DNA from: Acinetobacter kyonggiensis
GTDB lineage: Bacteria; Pseudomonadota; Gammaproteobacteria; Pseudomonadales; Moraxellaceae
Direction of reading: 5' to 3'
DNA length: 64,000 nt
Assembly (NCBI RefSeq): GCF_900107285.1
Contig: NZ_FNPK01000008.1
Location: 99,989 to 163,988 of the forward strand
Shown here: positions 28,245 to 36,782 of the stretch, piece after piece
How the letters are laid out: every line of letters begins with the position of its first letter
Numbering within the stretch: position 1 is the stretch's first letter
Made by a program: the position numbers and the translations under genes
The notes under the pieces: model-generated
Told to the model about the DNA's origin: nothing
Seen by the model: only the letters and a program-made list of their open reading frames with translations
The model's database searches: none

Positions 28245-28667
28245 ATGAATAAGCTCATCATCACTTTCGTTCTATTTGCCCTGATGATTTGGGTGTGGTC
28301 ATCTTATTTTCGTGCCATTCCACATTTACAGCAAGTCGGTGTATTGAAAAATTTTCAGCTTAAACATCTGGATGATTTTTCAGGTGAATATGTACTGCTT
28401 AAAAAATGCTATTACAGCCTAGCAAGACGATCTTTTCATCCTGCATCACCTGTAGTGGGAAGTTTTAATGATTTGGCTTATGTCAGTAATATTGATTTGT
28501 TATAGGGAGCTGGACAATTACGCCAGCTTCGCACTGGACAACGAGTTCACGTTATCAGGGATTGGGTTGAGGTTAATTCAATTCCTGCACACGTAGGTTC
28601 GATGTTTCCACCTCAGCGTCAAAACTGTGCGATTTTACGCGTGCATTCGCTCAGTCTTTTAAAATAG
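28245..28667 (+). pseudogene. Small membrane-anchored protein gene with in-frame TAG
   Basis: Unrecognised. The ATG at 28245 opens an 86-codon frame with an N-terminal transmembrane helix, ending at TAG 28503-28505. The same frame then stays open for 53 more codons (GAGQLRQL, VHVIRDWVEV) to TAG at 28665-28667, just before the convergent methyltransferase gene. The joined 140-codon frame looks like one protein cut by a nonsense change, but a real 86-residue product is also possible. A comparison with orthologues would settle this. No strong ribosome site. Confidence 0.5.
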
Positions 28668-28669
28668 TT

Positions 28670-29299
28670 TTACTCAGCTCGTTTTTGCGCACGGGCAAAG
28701 AACATGCGCTGTGCAAGTTTAGGAATACCTTGCGCAGCAAAATAATGCTGTTCTGTAAAGTCGAAATGCGCATCGCGTAATGCCTGTTCAATATTACGGT
28801 TGAGATGACAACCATCGGCAAGCCGTTTTTGAATGGGCGTGAGTAAATTTTGTAAATGCTGAAGTTTTGCATTGTCTTGATACTGAACATGTTCGACCAG
28901 ATGCAACGTCCCATTCGGTTTTAGCACGCGATACATTTCAATTAAAGCTTGCGCTAAGTTTTCAATGCTACATAAAGTCCATGTACTGACAATATGGTCA
29001 AGGCTGGCATCGGCAAAAGGTAATTTTTCTGCATAAGCTTGAATGTGTTGGACATGAATTGCACTTTCATGGATGCGTTTGGCTGCCAGTTGATAAAGAT
29101 CGGCATTCGATTCTAGCGCATACAGTGTTTCGACATTTTGATAAAAAGGCAGATTCACCCCTGTACCAAAGCCAATTTCCAACACATCACCTGCAATAGG
29201 CAACAGCAGTTGCCGACGCTGATCCATGAGACTGGGCGTTTGCATAACTTGATTGAGTAAATGCGGAAAAATGTGTTGCTGGTAAAATTTATAAATCAT
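28670..29299 (-). CDS. Class I SAM-dependent methyltransferase
   Basis: A 209-residue methyltransferase of the UbiE/Methyltransf_11 type. Motif I is VLEIGFGTGVNLPFY; the acidic residue after it lies in ALESNAD, motif II near DHIVSTWTLCSI, and the post-motif RVLKPNGTLHLVEHV is typical. The short N-terminus (YKFYQQHIFPHLLNQVMQ) and C-terminal tail with FFARAQKRAE resemble METTL7-like or phospholipid methyltransferases. Substrate unknown. It ends two bases from the stop of the interrupted gene on the other strand. Confidence 0.87.
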   Translation of the reverse strand: MIYKFYQQHIFPHLLNQVMQTPSLMDQRRQLLLPIAGDVLEIGFGTGVNLPFYQNVETLYALESNADLYQLAAKRIHESAIHVQHIQAYAEKLPFADASLDHIVSTWTLCSIENLAQALIEMYRVLKPNGTLHLVEHVQYQDNAKLQHLQNLLTPIQKRLADGCHLNRNIEQALRDAHFDFTEQHYFAAQGIPKLAQRMFFARAQKRAE

Positions 29300-29474
29300 G
29301 GTTGAGCTGATTGTTCTTTATGTGTCTATGTCGAGCTTAATGGCTATTTTGATCGAATAATAAGACAAAAAAGTGACTGAATATATCTCTATTGTTACCA
29401 AGTCGATATGGTTATTTCAGTTTCATCACTTAAGATAAAAACTGGAAGATAGAAATTCGTTTTGAGGTATAGAG

Positions 29475-30038
29475 ATGACTCGGCAATTATTATTCAGTGC
29501 TTTACTTGCAACCAGCATGCTACACGTGAGTGCTAGCGCATCATCTGTCGATCATAATATTTCTAAAGGTCTGATGCCAATATCAAAAGAACAATCGATT
29601 AAAATGCTGCAACCCTTTAAAGGGGACTTTCGTATTTTAGGATCGAAAATTTATACCCAAGATGAACAAGCAAAATTTTCACCGATTGATTATGCGGTCA
29701 GTTGGGGGTTATTTGCTGAACCTGAAATTGCACGCCATATTTCTGTCAATCAATATGACCGTTATCTGAATTGGAAAATTGATCGTCTGCCTGTGCCTAA
29801 AGAGCAAGCAATGCAGATGGTGTCAAATATGCATATCATTCCTGCAAATCCAACGATTGCCAAGCAAATTAAAAATGTAAAACGTGGTGATTTAGTCCGT
29901 TTAAAGGGCGATTTGGTTGAAATTAAAGATAAAGATTTGGTCTGGACGTCATCTTTAACAGCCACAGATACTGGGGATGGTGCATGTGAACTCTTTCGCG
30001 TCAGTTCAATTGAATGGATTGAAAAAGTAAAAGGCTAA
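29475..30038 (+). CDS. Predicted secreted protein of unknown function
   Basis: A 187-residue protein with a signal peptide cleaved near ASAS (about residue 23). No family recognised by name. Motifs include GDFRILGSKIYTQDEQAKFSPIDYAVSWGLF and VKRGDLVRLKGDLVEIKDKDLVWTSSLTATDTGDGACELFRV. The latter resembles a small OB- or SH3-like beta domain. GAGG is seven bases from the ATG, and a strong terminator follows, so it is monocistronic. Likely periplasmic. Confidence 0.75.
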   Translation: MTRQLLFSALLATSMLHVSASASSVDHNISKGLMPISKEQSIKMLQPFKGDFRILGSKIYTQDEQAKFSPIDYAVSWGLFAEPEIARHISVNQYDRYLNWKIDRLPVPKEQAMQMVSNMHIIPANPTIAKQIKNVKRGDLVRLKGDLVEIKDKDLVWTSSLTATDTGDGACELFRVSSIEWIEKVKG

Positions 30039-30081
30039 TGGTTGAAAATATTGCAAAAAGCCCTCTTTATTAAAAAGTAAT

Positions 30082-30115
30082 GCCAGTCAGTTAAGAAACT
30101 GACTGGCTTTTTTAT
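30082..30115 (+). terminator. Terminator of secreted-protein gene
   Basis: GCCAGTCAGTT (30082-30092) and AACTGACTGGC (30097-30107) form a perfect 11-bp stem, followed by a long T-run. Confidence 0.9.
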
Positions 30116-30230
30116 TTTTTAAATTCATGATGTTATTCAATACGTGGAAACGTCATCCGCAACTGTTCGAGGCAAAACCATTTTAAAAAGGTAAGGTTTC
30201 TGCGATTAATCAATCAATAAAAGGTATTTG

Positions 30231-30300
30231 GCGAGTTTTGCGGTGAGGCGCACTGCGCCGCAAGATGCCTTTCTTGCGAACTCAAAATATATTTTGAGTT
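30231..30300. repeat. Cluster of palindromes in intergenic region
   Basis: GGCGC-ACT-GCGCC (30247-30259) is embedded in a TTGCG/CGCAA outer pair, and AACTCAAAATA/TATTTTGAGTT (30279-30300) is a perfect 22-bp palindrome. The 30116-30458 gap otherwise shows no gene. The GC-rich first hairpin stands out from AT-rich surroundings. Possibly a dispersed repeat unit; no second copy was seen here. Confidence 0.5.
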
Positions 30301-30458
30301 TCTCATTTGGGCTTATTCAAAGTAATAGATGAGCTCCAAGTATTTGATTTAAAAAATATAAGACTCCGTCGTGAATAACTAGAAAGCTAAGGACTTTATT
30401 GCTAAAACCCTTGACTGACTGCATTACTCTATTAAAGAGAGCTTTTTAGATAAGAAAC

Positions 30459-30794
30459 TTATTTAGCGGCTAAAGCTTCGCCTTCAAATTGGATACCATC
30501 CCAACCATTTAACATAAACTGACGAATATTTTGATGGTCAGTTGCTTCTGGTGTAGCTAAAACTGAGGCGTAATGTTCAGCAAACAAACTTAAGGTTTGT
30601 GCTTGATCCAAATCATTGAGTTGAGCAAAAGAAAATACTTTTGCACTGCCTTGGTTTTCAGTTGCCACATTGGCCTGTTGCCCATTTTTAAATGCAGTTG
30701 GGCTATGTTGGTAACGCGCTTCAATATACGCAATGACATCGGTAAATTTAGCTTCACCTGTTTGAAGTTGTGTTAATAAATCTTGAACCATCAT
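30459..30794 (-). CDS. HopJ type III effector-like family protein
   Basis: A 111-residue soluble protein matching the HopJ family (PF08888), with FKNGQQANVATENQGSAKVFSFAQL and LFAEHYASVLATPEATDHQNIRQF. Despite the name, the family is common in bacteria without type III secretion, and its function there is unknown. Two methionines (30794, 30791) could start it. It is divergent from crcB. No secretion system is visible in the window. Confidence 0.87.
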   Translation of the reverse strand: MMVQDLLTQLQTGEAKFTDVIAYIEARYQHSPTAFKNGQQANVATENQGSAKVFSFAQLNDLDQAQTLSLFAEHYASVLATPEATDHQNIRQFMLNGWDGIQFEGEALAAK

Positions 30795-30952
30795 TTTTTA
30801 ATCCAGAAAAATAGTGAATTTAATGGCGAGACTATAGCAATTTTTAGGCATTTTATTCAGCATTATTTCTTTGTAAAACGTGTGGATTCGTGCAAAAGTA
30901 ATGGCTTAATTAGGATAGGGTTGTGCTATAGACAGCCGATATTGGGTGAAAA

Positions 30953-31333
30953 ATGAGTTGGCTATGGGTGGCTTTGGGCGGCGCTATTGGTGCAAGTTTG
31001 CGTTATGGTGCAGGGGTGTTTTTAGTTAAACCGACCAATTTGTTTCCATGGGGCACATGGTGGATCAATATTGTGGGCTGTTTATTGGCAGGAATCTTTT
31101 TTGCTTATAGTCAAAAATTTCCCATTTTGCAAAATGAAGCACGCCTATTTTTGATGGTGGGTATTTTAGGTGGCTTTACCACATTTTCCAGTTTTGGTTT
31201 AGAAACATTTCAGCTGTTAAAACATGGTCAACCGATACTCGCATTGCTTTATGTCATGTCAAGTGTGATGGTTGGTGTGATGGTTTTGGCGTTGGGGTTT
31301 TATCTTTTTCAAACGCTATTAGCGAGTAAATAA
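30953..31333 (+). CDS. crcB: Fluoride ion channel CrcB/Fluc
   Basis: Small four-helix inner-membrane channel that exports fluoride as a dual-topology dimer. The 126-residue sequence has GGAIGASLRYGAG, the segment WGTWWINIVGCLLAGIFFAY and GGFTTFSSFGLETF with the phenylalanine box and sodium-binding glycines. GGGTGA lies just before the ATG. No fluoride riboswitch is recognisable upstream. Single crcB, consistent with a homodimer. Confidence 0.95.
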   Translation: MSWLWVALGGAIGASLRYGAGVFLVKPTNLFPWGTWWINIVGCLLAGIFFAYSQKFPILQNEARLFLMVGILGGFTTFSSFGLETFQLLKHGQPILALLYVMSSVMVGVMVLALGFYLFQTLLASK

Positions 31334-31381
31334 CACAGCCAGTAAATAAAATCGAAACGTTTTTGCTATCAATACAGCAGA

Positions 31382-31422
31382 TAAAAAAAGAAGCCTAAGT
31401 GGAGGAGGAGGCTTAGGCTTCT
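31382..31422 (-). terminator. Terminator of L31 type B gene
   Basis: AGAAGCCTAAG (31389-31399) and CTTAGGCTTCT (31412-31422) form an 11-bp stem. Read leftward it is followed by seven T residues, fitting termination of rpmE2, whose stop is 44 bp away. Confidence 0.82.
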
Positions 31423-31465
31423 GAATAATTAAAAAATAACAAGCTGAGCTTAATTGAATATTAAC

Positions 31466-31720
31466 TTAATGTGAGCGTTTGAAACGAGAAAAACGCTTGT
31501 TGAAACTCGCGACACGACCTTCATTATTGGTTTGACGTTGTTCACCAGTATAAAAGGGATGTGATGCACTTGAAATATCTAAACTGACATAGGGATAGTC
31601 CTGACCTTGGTAACTTTTTGTCTGTTGTGTTTGTAAGGTACTGCCAATAATGAAATAGACATCAGCATTGGTGTCATGGAATAAGACTTCACGATACTCT
31701 GGGTGAATATGAGAACGCAT
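31466..31720 (-). CDS. rpmE2: 50S ribosomal protein L31 type B
   Basis: Zinc-independent paralogue of L31, 84 residues, which can replace the zinc-binding form under zinc starvation. [16 protein letters not shown] and [12 protein letters not shown] are typical, and there is no CxxC zinc motif. The frame runs up to 31768, but the ATG at 31720 has GGAG seven bases upstream and gives the conserved N-terminus. A Zur-like box lies upstream, supporting zinc-dependent control. Confidence 0.93.
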   Translation of the reverse strand: MRSHIHPEYREVLFHDTNADVYFIIGSTLQTQQTKSYQGQDYPYVSLDISSASHPFYTGEQRQTNNEGRVASFNKRFSRFKRSH

Positions 31721-31751
31721 GGTTGGCTCCAAAATTATTGTTAATACAAGT

Positions 31752-31768
31752 ATGTTATAACATAACAT
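31752..31768 (-). promoter_or_regulatory. Zur-type operator upstream of rpmE2
   Basis: ATGTTATAACATAACAT contains perfect 7-bp arms (ATGTTAT/ATAACAT) and differs at one position from the gammaproteobacterial Zur consensus core ATGTTATAnTATAACAT. It sits 32 bp upstream of the L31B start where promoter overlap is expected. The family link (Zur represses zinc-free ribosomal paralogues) is established; binding here is inferred. Confidence 0.75.
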
Positions 31769-31840
31769 TTATTTTTACAAATAAAATAGTTTGCCAAATT
31801 AGAACCCAAATCAAACTTTCATTTGGGTTTTGTACCTATT

Positions 31841-33139
31841 TTATGCGCGGGGTGGAGCTAACTCGTCAAATAAGTCATTAAGATTGTCATGCATTTTTAA
31901 ATGAATCATATTCCAATAATGACCCGATACCGTGCGATTCACCATCAGTGTTTCTGGTGAAGGTTTAAAGACATCCCAATATTTTAATGAGGGTTTGAGC
32001 AATTCCATTCCATCATGATGTGCTGAGTTTTCTGCAAAATCATATAGGGTGGTGAGTGGGCGTAGAAGCACTTCTAACCATTGATTATATAATTCAGTTG
32101 GAAATTTTCCTTGTGCTGAAATGGCATGTAACGCATCCAATTGTTGTTCTATTTCGGCAATATTACCTTCACGAGCAGCTTGTATTAACTGTTTAAAGTG
32201 CTGCACCGTTGTACTGGATAATGTTTTCACACCACCGTAGTCATAAATAATCACAGTGCCATCTTCACGAAAGGCAAAGTTGCCGGGGTGTGGATCGCAA
32301 TGAAAGCGTTTTAGATAGAAAATTTCTTGTCCAATGGAGCGGAATAAACGACGACCGAGTTCATTTCGGGTGGCTTGTGACCATGTACTGGCCGTTTCAA
32401 TACTTTCACCTTGTTCTAAGCTTAAGGTTAAAACATGGCGTGAGGAATAGTCTTTATACACTTGCGGAATAATAATTTTGCTGTCTAAGCTTTGGTGGAA
32501 AGTACGCGCAACTTCTAAATTTTGTGCTTCAATTTCATAATTTAATTCATTGTCTAAGCTTTCTTGAATTTCTTTAAACAGTTGATCTTGTAGTTTACGA
32601 TCAACTTTTAGCACGCCCATCAGACGCAGTGCCAATCGCACTTGTTTAAGATCACTTTCGCAAGCTTCATCGACACCCGGATATTGCACTTTAACCACCA
32701 CCTGCTGACCATTGGGTAGCAGGGCTTTATGTACTTGACCAATGGATGCTGCGGCAAAAGGTTGCTCATCAAAGCTTTTAAAAATTTGATTTAGTGGTTT
32801 GCCGAGTTCTTTTTCAACTTGTGCTTTAATTTCAGCAAAAGGCATGGCAGGGGCTTGGCGCTGTAATTTGGCAATGGCGCGCGCAACTTCAGGTGGGAAG
32901 ACATCTTTATATTGTGAGGCAATTTGCCCGACTTTCATTACTGCGCCTTTCATTTCCCCAAGGGTGTCAGCAATTTGCAGACCAATATCTTGAAAAAGTT
33001 TACTGCGTGAAGCATTTTTTTGTTCTTCATCGGCATTAAAATTTTTGATCGAATTTGAAACTGTTTTGGTTGCGATGCTCGCCGTCATACTGGCAAGTTT
33101 CATAAAGCGACGACCGGGTGTGCTAGCCGTTTTTGCCAT
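31841..33139 (-). CDS. ABC1/UbiB-family atypical kinase
   Basis: A 432-residue member of the ABC1/AarF/ADCK family, whose members support quinone or lipid metabolism through an unusual ATPase. Diagnostic features are the MKVGQIAS (KxGQ) motif, the AAASIGQVHKA nucleotide loop, VVVKVQYPGV with the lysine, FHCDPHPGNF and IYDYGGV. GAGGAA precedes the ATG. It lacks the C-terminal transmembrane helices of E. coli UbiB and has no ubi neighbours, so it is probably a second family member and not UbiB proper. Confidence 0.88.
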   Translation of the reverse strand: MAKTASTPGRRFMKLASMTASIATKTVSNSIKNFNADEEQKNASRSKLFQDIGLQIADTLGEMKGAVMKVGQIASQYKDVFPPEVARAIAKLQRQAPAMPFAEIKAQVEKELGKPLNQIFKSFDEQPFAAASIGQVHKALLPNGQQVVVKVQYPGVDEACESDLKQVRLALRLMGVLKVDRKLQDQLFKEIQESLDNELNYEIEAQNLEVARTFHQSLDSKIIIPQVYKDYSSRHVLTLSLEQGESIETASTWSQATRNELGRRLFRSIGQEIFYLKRFHCDPHPGNFAFREDGTVIIYDYGGVKTLSSTTVQHFKQLIQAAREGNIAEIEQQLDALHAISAQGKFPTELYNQWLEVLLRPLTTLYDFAENSAHHDGMELLKPSLKYWDVFKPSPETLMVNRTVSGHYWNMIHLKMHDNLNDLFDELAPPRA

Positions 33140-33602
33140 GCGATATTCCTCAAGGTCATCATTGGTATGTTTGAATGATCATAGGCGACAAAGTTAAAAA
33201 TACCTACTTTAAATTGTTAAGCATTTGTTGGAGTCTGAATATGTTGAGCTTTATGGGGGTGGATTTTTCTGTGGGAAAATATGCAGTTTTGCTATGCCGA
33301 TGCAAGTTATTCAGCTTAATTCAGGTATGAAGAAATGTTCGAATTTAAGTGAATCAATATTTTAAAATTTGATATGCGGTAAAGTCCATCATCAATGAAC
33401 TTTGCCTTATTTTAATTGCATCATTCAGATTACTTTGTGTAGGAATTAAGGTCACTTTTGTTTGGGAAAAATGAGAAGCGAAGCTTCGCAAGGAAACCAT
33501 TATTGTGCTGAAGCAACATACATGTACCTTAGCCCAACAGCGGCATCCTTGCCGCCTATGTGATCGTTAATCTCGGAGAGAATAATAGAGGTGACAGGTT
33601 TT
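33140..33602. other. Intergenic region with short palindromes
   Basis: No gene is visible in this 463-bp gap. GCGAAGCTTCGC (33478-33489) is a perfect palindrome, and CGGC-ATCCTT-GCCG (33541-33554) a small hairpin. The GC-rich block at 33475-33560 stands out from AT-rich flanks and resembles a dispersed intergenic element, but no second copy was identified in this window. Confidence 0.4.
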
Positions 33603-34967
33603 TTAAGTTGAGGCGTGATGACTTAGGCGCTGATTATTCATATACAAACGTGTCAGTAATAACACACAAGCAATACTTAAACCGACAATCAATCCCACCC
33701 AAACCCCTGCTGCACCCATCTCGGTAAAGCGCGCCAGATAAATTCCGACAGGGAAGGCAATAACCCAATAGGCGAGCATGGTGATCCACATGGGGCCTTT
33801 GGTGTCCTGCATACCGCGTAAACAGCCTGCGGCACTGACTTGCCATGCATCCATGAGTTGATATGCAATTGCAAATAAAATTAAATACATGGCAACTTTA
33901 GCCACGTCATAATCTGAAGTGTAAATGGCCACAATTTCAGCGCGGAACAACCACATAAATAGCATGGTGATAAAAGCAAAAATGGTTCCTGTCGCCAGAC
34001 CCAGATATTGTACTTTACGCATGGCTAGCCAATTATGTTCACCATAATAGGTTCCGACCCGAATGGTGAGCGCAATGGCCAGTGACATCGGAATCATAAA
34101 CAGTTGCGAAGTAACTGAAATCGCAATTTGATGTGCCGCGATAATGGTTTCACCCAAAGGACTTAATACAATTGCTGCGGTGCTGAAAATACTGACTTCA
34201 AAGAAAATGGCCAAGCCAATCGGTAAACCGAGAGTCAAAATGCGTTTGACCCAATAAGGATCTAATTTTTCCCACAGCGCAAACGGTTGGGTTTTTTGAT
34301 AGCGTCGTGCTTTTAGAATATAGGTGGCGAGGGTGATGAACATCAACCATTGTAAAATAGCAGTGGCAAAGCCAGAGCCTGCACTGCCTAAATGTGGAAT
34401 AGGACCAATGCCATACATAAAAATAAAGTTTAAAGGAATTAACAGCACCAGAGCAATTAAGCTAATGGCGGTGACGGGGCGTGGATAACCCAAGGCTTCC
34501 GAATAGCCTCTTAATGCTGCATACATGGTCACAGCAGGCATACCAAAACCAATCGCATGTAAAAATAAACTGGCTTTAGGCAATAAATTTTCAGGGACAC
34601 CTAAAATGGGCAGCAGCAAAGGCATGAACTGTAAAATCAGCCCAGCAATGACTCCTAAAATAAAAGCCACCCATAAAGATTGACGGGCAATGGTGGCAAT
34701 TTTTTCAGGCGTACGTGCACCATTGGCTGCGGCAACTAAGGGGGTGGTTGCAATCATGATGCCACTAAACAGCAACATGATTGGAATCCATAAACCCACA
34801 CCAACGGCAATGGCAGCAAGGTCTTGTGCAGATAAATGCCCCGCCATAATGGTATCAATCAGGCCAAAACCTGCTTGGGCAAACTGCGTGATCAAGATGG
34901 GAATCATAAGATGGAAGAGTTGTTTTAACTCAAAGCGGGTGGTCGTAACAGATGTAGCATTTAACAA
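33603..34967 (-). CDS. abeM: MATE-family multidrug exporter, AbeM-like
   Basis: Twelve-helix cation-coupled exporter of 454 residues, very similar to A. baumannii AbeM, a norfloxacin, dye and disinfectant exporter. ELKQLFHLMIPILITQFAQAGFGLIDTIMAGHLSA, MIATTPLVAAANGAR and AAGCLRGMQDTKGPMWIT are strongly conserved. The listed start is TTG at 34967. An ATG at 34980 (ATGAGTAA) lies upstream in another frame, separated by a run of seven T; with six T it would join this frame and give MSNFLL, like AbeM's MSN start. So the 5' end may be frameshifted, slippage-controlled or a sequence error. Confidence 0.9.
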   Translation of the reverse strand: MLNATSVTTTRFELKQLFHLMIPILITQFAQAGFGLIDTIMAGHLSAQDLAAIAVGVGLWIPIMLLFSGIMIATTPLVAAANGARTPEKIATIARQSLWVAFILGVIAGLILQFMPLLLPILGVPENLLPKASLFLHAIGFGMPAVTMYAALRGYSEALGYPRPVTAISLIALVLLIPLNFIFMYGIGPIPHLGSAGSGFATAILQWLMFITLATYILKARRYQKTQPFALWEKLDPYWVKRILTLGLPIGLAIFFEVSIFSTAAIVLSPLGETIIAAHQIAISVTSQLFMIPMSLAIALTIRVGTYYGEHNWLAMRKVQYLGLATGTIFAFITMLFMWLFRAEIVAIYTSDYDVAKVAMYLILFAIAYQLMDAWQVSAAGCLRGMQDTKGPMWITMLAYWVIAFPVGIYLARFTEMGAAGVWVGLIVGLSIACVLLLTRLYMNNQRLSHHAST

Positions 34968-35003
34968 AAAAATTACTCATTTTAATTATGTGCTTAGAAG
35001 GTG

Positions 35004-35465
35004 TTAGCGTTGTAAAGTGAGAAGCACACCAATAAAAATCACCACGCTACCTAAAAGACGTTGCCAGTTAACCGGTGTTTGTTCCGTACCCAGTAAACCA
35101 AAATGATCGAAGAACATCGAGGTGATGATTTGACCAAAAATAATTAATCCTGCAAAGGTCAAAAAACCAAGTTTGGGTGCGGTATAAATACTGATGCTAA
35201 TGGCATAGACACCGAGAAAACCGCCAAGCCATAGAAACCAAGGAAGTTGAAGCAAAATGGTAAAAGTTGGTTTATCTACATTTTGAAAAAACACCAACAT
35301 GGCAAGTACTATTGTACCAACCAAAAAGGATAAAAGCGCGGCTTGCAGAGGTGAATGTAGATATTCTCTTAATTGACTATTAATTGCCGTTTGAAAAGTC
35401 ATCGCTACACCAATCCCCATGGTGAGGGGCAACAATAATAATAACTGAGTCGATATTTTCATCAT
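35004..35465 (-). CDS. YdcZ/DUF606-family DMT transporter
   Basis: A 153-residue inner-membrane protein with about five helices, matching the YdcZ (PF04657) small DMT family. LPLTMGIGVAMTFQTAINSQLREYL, WFLWLGGFLGVYAISISIYTAPKLG and GTEQTPVNWQRLLGSVVIFIGVLL are characteristic. GTG at 35471 and ATG at 35465 are both possible starts; neither has a strong ribosome site. It lies 37 bp upstream of the abeM reading frame on the same strand. Such proteins often work as dimers; substrate unknown. Confidence 0.83.
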   Translation of the reverse strand: MMKISTQLLLLLPLTMGIGVAMTFQTAINSQLREYLHSPLQAALLSFLVGTIVLAMLVFFQNVDKPTFTILLQLPWFLWLGGFLGVYAISISIYTAPKLGFLTFAGLIIFGQIITSMFFDHFGLLGTEQTPVNWQRLLGSVVIFIGVLLTLQR

Positions 35466-35589
35466 ATTCACGATTTAATTATTCTTGGTTTTAAGTAGTT
35501 TATCGTAGATAGGAGAAGAATTCAGAAGTGTCTTGATACAGTCATGTTAAAATATATATCTCCTTATTTTGTTGTTTTGAGCTTATTCC

Positions 35590-36744
35590 TTGGCTGATTT
35601 AAATCCTGCAAGTATTCCACTGTCTTTATATATTCACATGCCATGGTGCGTGCGTAAATGTCCGTATTGTGACTTTAACTCACATGCCGTGCCTGATGGA
35701 AAATTGTCTTTAGATTTAGAACAAGAATATCTACAAGCGTTGGTTGAAGACTTGAAAATACAGGTCAATTTTGCTCAAGGTCGGCATATTCATAGCGTCT
35801 TTATTGGCGGTGGAACGCCGTCGTTAATTTCGGCCAAAGGTTATCAATGGCTATTTAGCCAGCTTAAAAGCCTCATTCCTTTTGAAGATGGTTGTGAAAT
35901 TACTTTAGAAGCCAATCCGGGTACGGTAGAGCACGATCCTTTTGCTGGTTATTTGGATGCAGGGATTAATCGCCTTTCTATTGGTGTGCAAAGTTTTAAT
36001 ACCGATCATCTTAAAAAACTAGGACGAATTCATAGCAATGCTGATGCCGTGAATGCTATTCATTTGGCCAAGGAAGCGGGTTTTGCACGGGTCAATGTAG
36101 ACTTGATGCATGGTTTGCCTGAACAAACTTTAGAGCAAGCTTTATACGATTTAAAACTGGCGGTAGAAAATGGGGCAACCCATGTGTCGTGGTATCAATT
36201 GACCATTGAACCGAATACGGTGTTTTTTAGAACTCAACCTATTTTGCCGGTTGATGACGTGTTGGAAGAGATTCAAGCACAGGGTGAAGCGTATTTAACA
36301 GCGCAGGGTTTTGTCAATTATGAAGTGTCGGCATGGCGTAAGGAAAAGCCTTCTGCACATAATTTAAATTACTGGCAGTTTGGCGATTATTTAGCAATTG
36401 GGGCTGGGGCACATGGCAAAGTGACACAACCTGATGGCGTGTATCGTTTTCAAAAAACCCGTTTACCAAAAGACTATTTAGCCAAAGTCCCCGCAGAACA
36501 TGTACAGTTTAAACGCATTGAAGCGGATGATATGCCGTTTGAATTTATGATGAATGCACTACGTTTAAACCAAGGTGTTGACGCGAAACTGTATGCAGAA
36601 CGGACAGGTGTGAGTTTAGCTGGCTTGGATGAACTTTTAAGTTCTTTACGTACACGAAAGTTGATGGTTGACGATCAAACTCGAATTTCATGTACTGAGC
36701 AAGGGCATGTGTTTTTAAATTCAGTGTTGGAAGAGTTTCTTTGA
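35590..36744 (+). CDS. hemW: Radical SAM heme chaperone HemW
   Basis: HemW binds heme and a 4Fe-4S cluster and delivers heme to respiratory enzymes; it was long misnamed oxygen-independent coproporphyrinogen oxidase. The 384-residue protein has IHMPWCVRKCPYCDFNSH with the CxxxCxxC cluster site, FIGGGTPSLI and a C-terminal HemN-type domain. It lacks the extra N-terminal features of true HemN. Translation appears to start at TTG (35590) with no in-frame ATG nearby upstream. A separate aerobic hemF occurs at 44 kb. Confidence 0.92.
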   Translation: MADLNPASIPLSLYIHMPWCVRKCPYCDFNSHAVPDGKLSLDLEQEYLQALVEDLKIQVNFAQGRHIHSVFIGGGTPSLISAKGYQWLFSQLKSLIPFEDGCEITLEANPGTVEHDPFAGYLDAGINRLSIGVQSFNTDHLKKLGRIHSNADAVNAIHLAKEAGFARVNVDLMHGLPEQTLEQALYDLKLAVENGATHVSWYQLTIEPNTVFFRTQPILPVDDVLEEIQAQGEAYLTAQGFVNYEVSAWRKEKPSAHNLNYWQFGDYLAIGAGAHGKVTQPDGVYRFQKTRLPKDYLAKVPAEHVQFKRIEADDMPFEFMMNALRLNQGVDAKLYAERTGVSLAGLDELLSSLRTRKLMVDDQTRISCTEQGHVFLNSVLEEFL

Positions 36745-36782
36745 TTTTAAAATTTAACTTTATGTACGTGTATGAGTAGAAA

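Noticed and set aside
22019..30038. tRNA or rRNA genes in the larger gaps
   Set aside because: No cloverleaf or rRNA-like sequence was recognised by eye in any gap of the window.
30880..30952. Fluoride riboswitch before crcB
   Set aside because: No match to the conserved crcB-motif core; only a normal ribosome site is seen.
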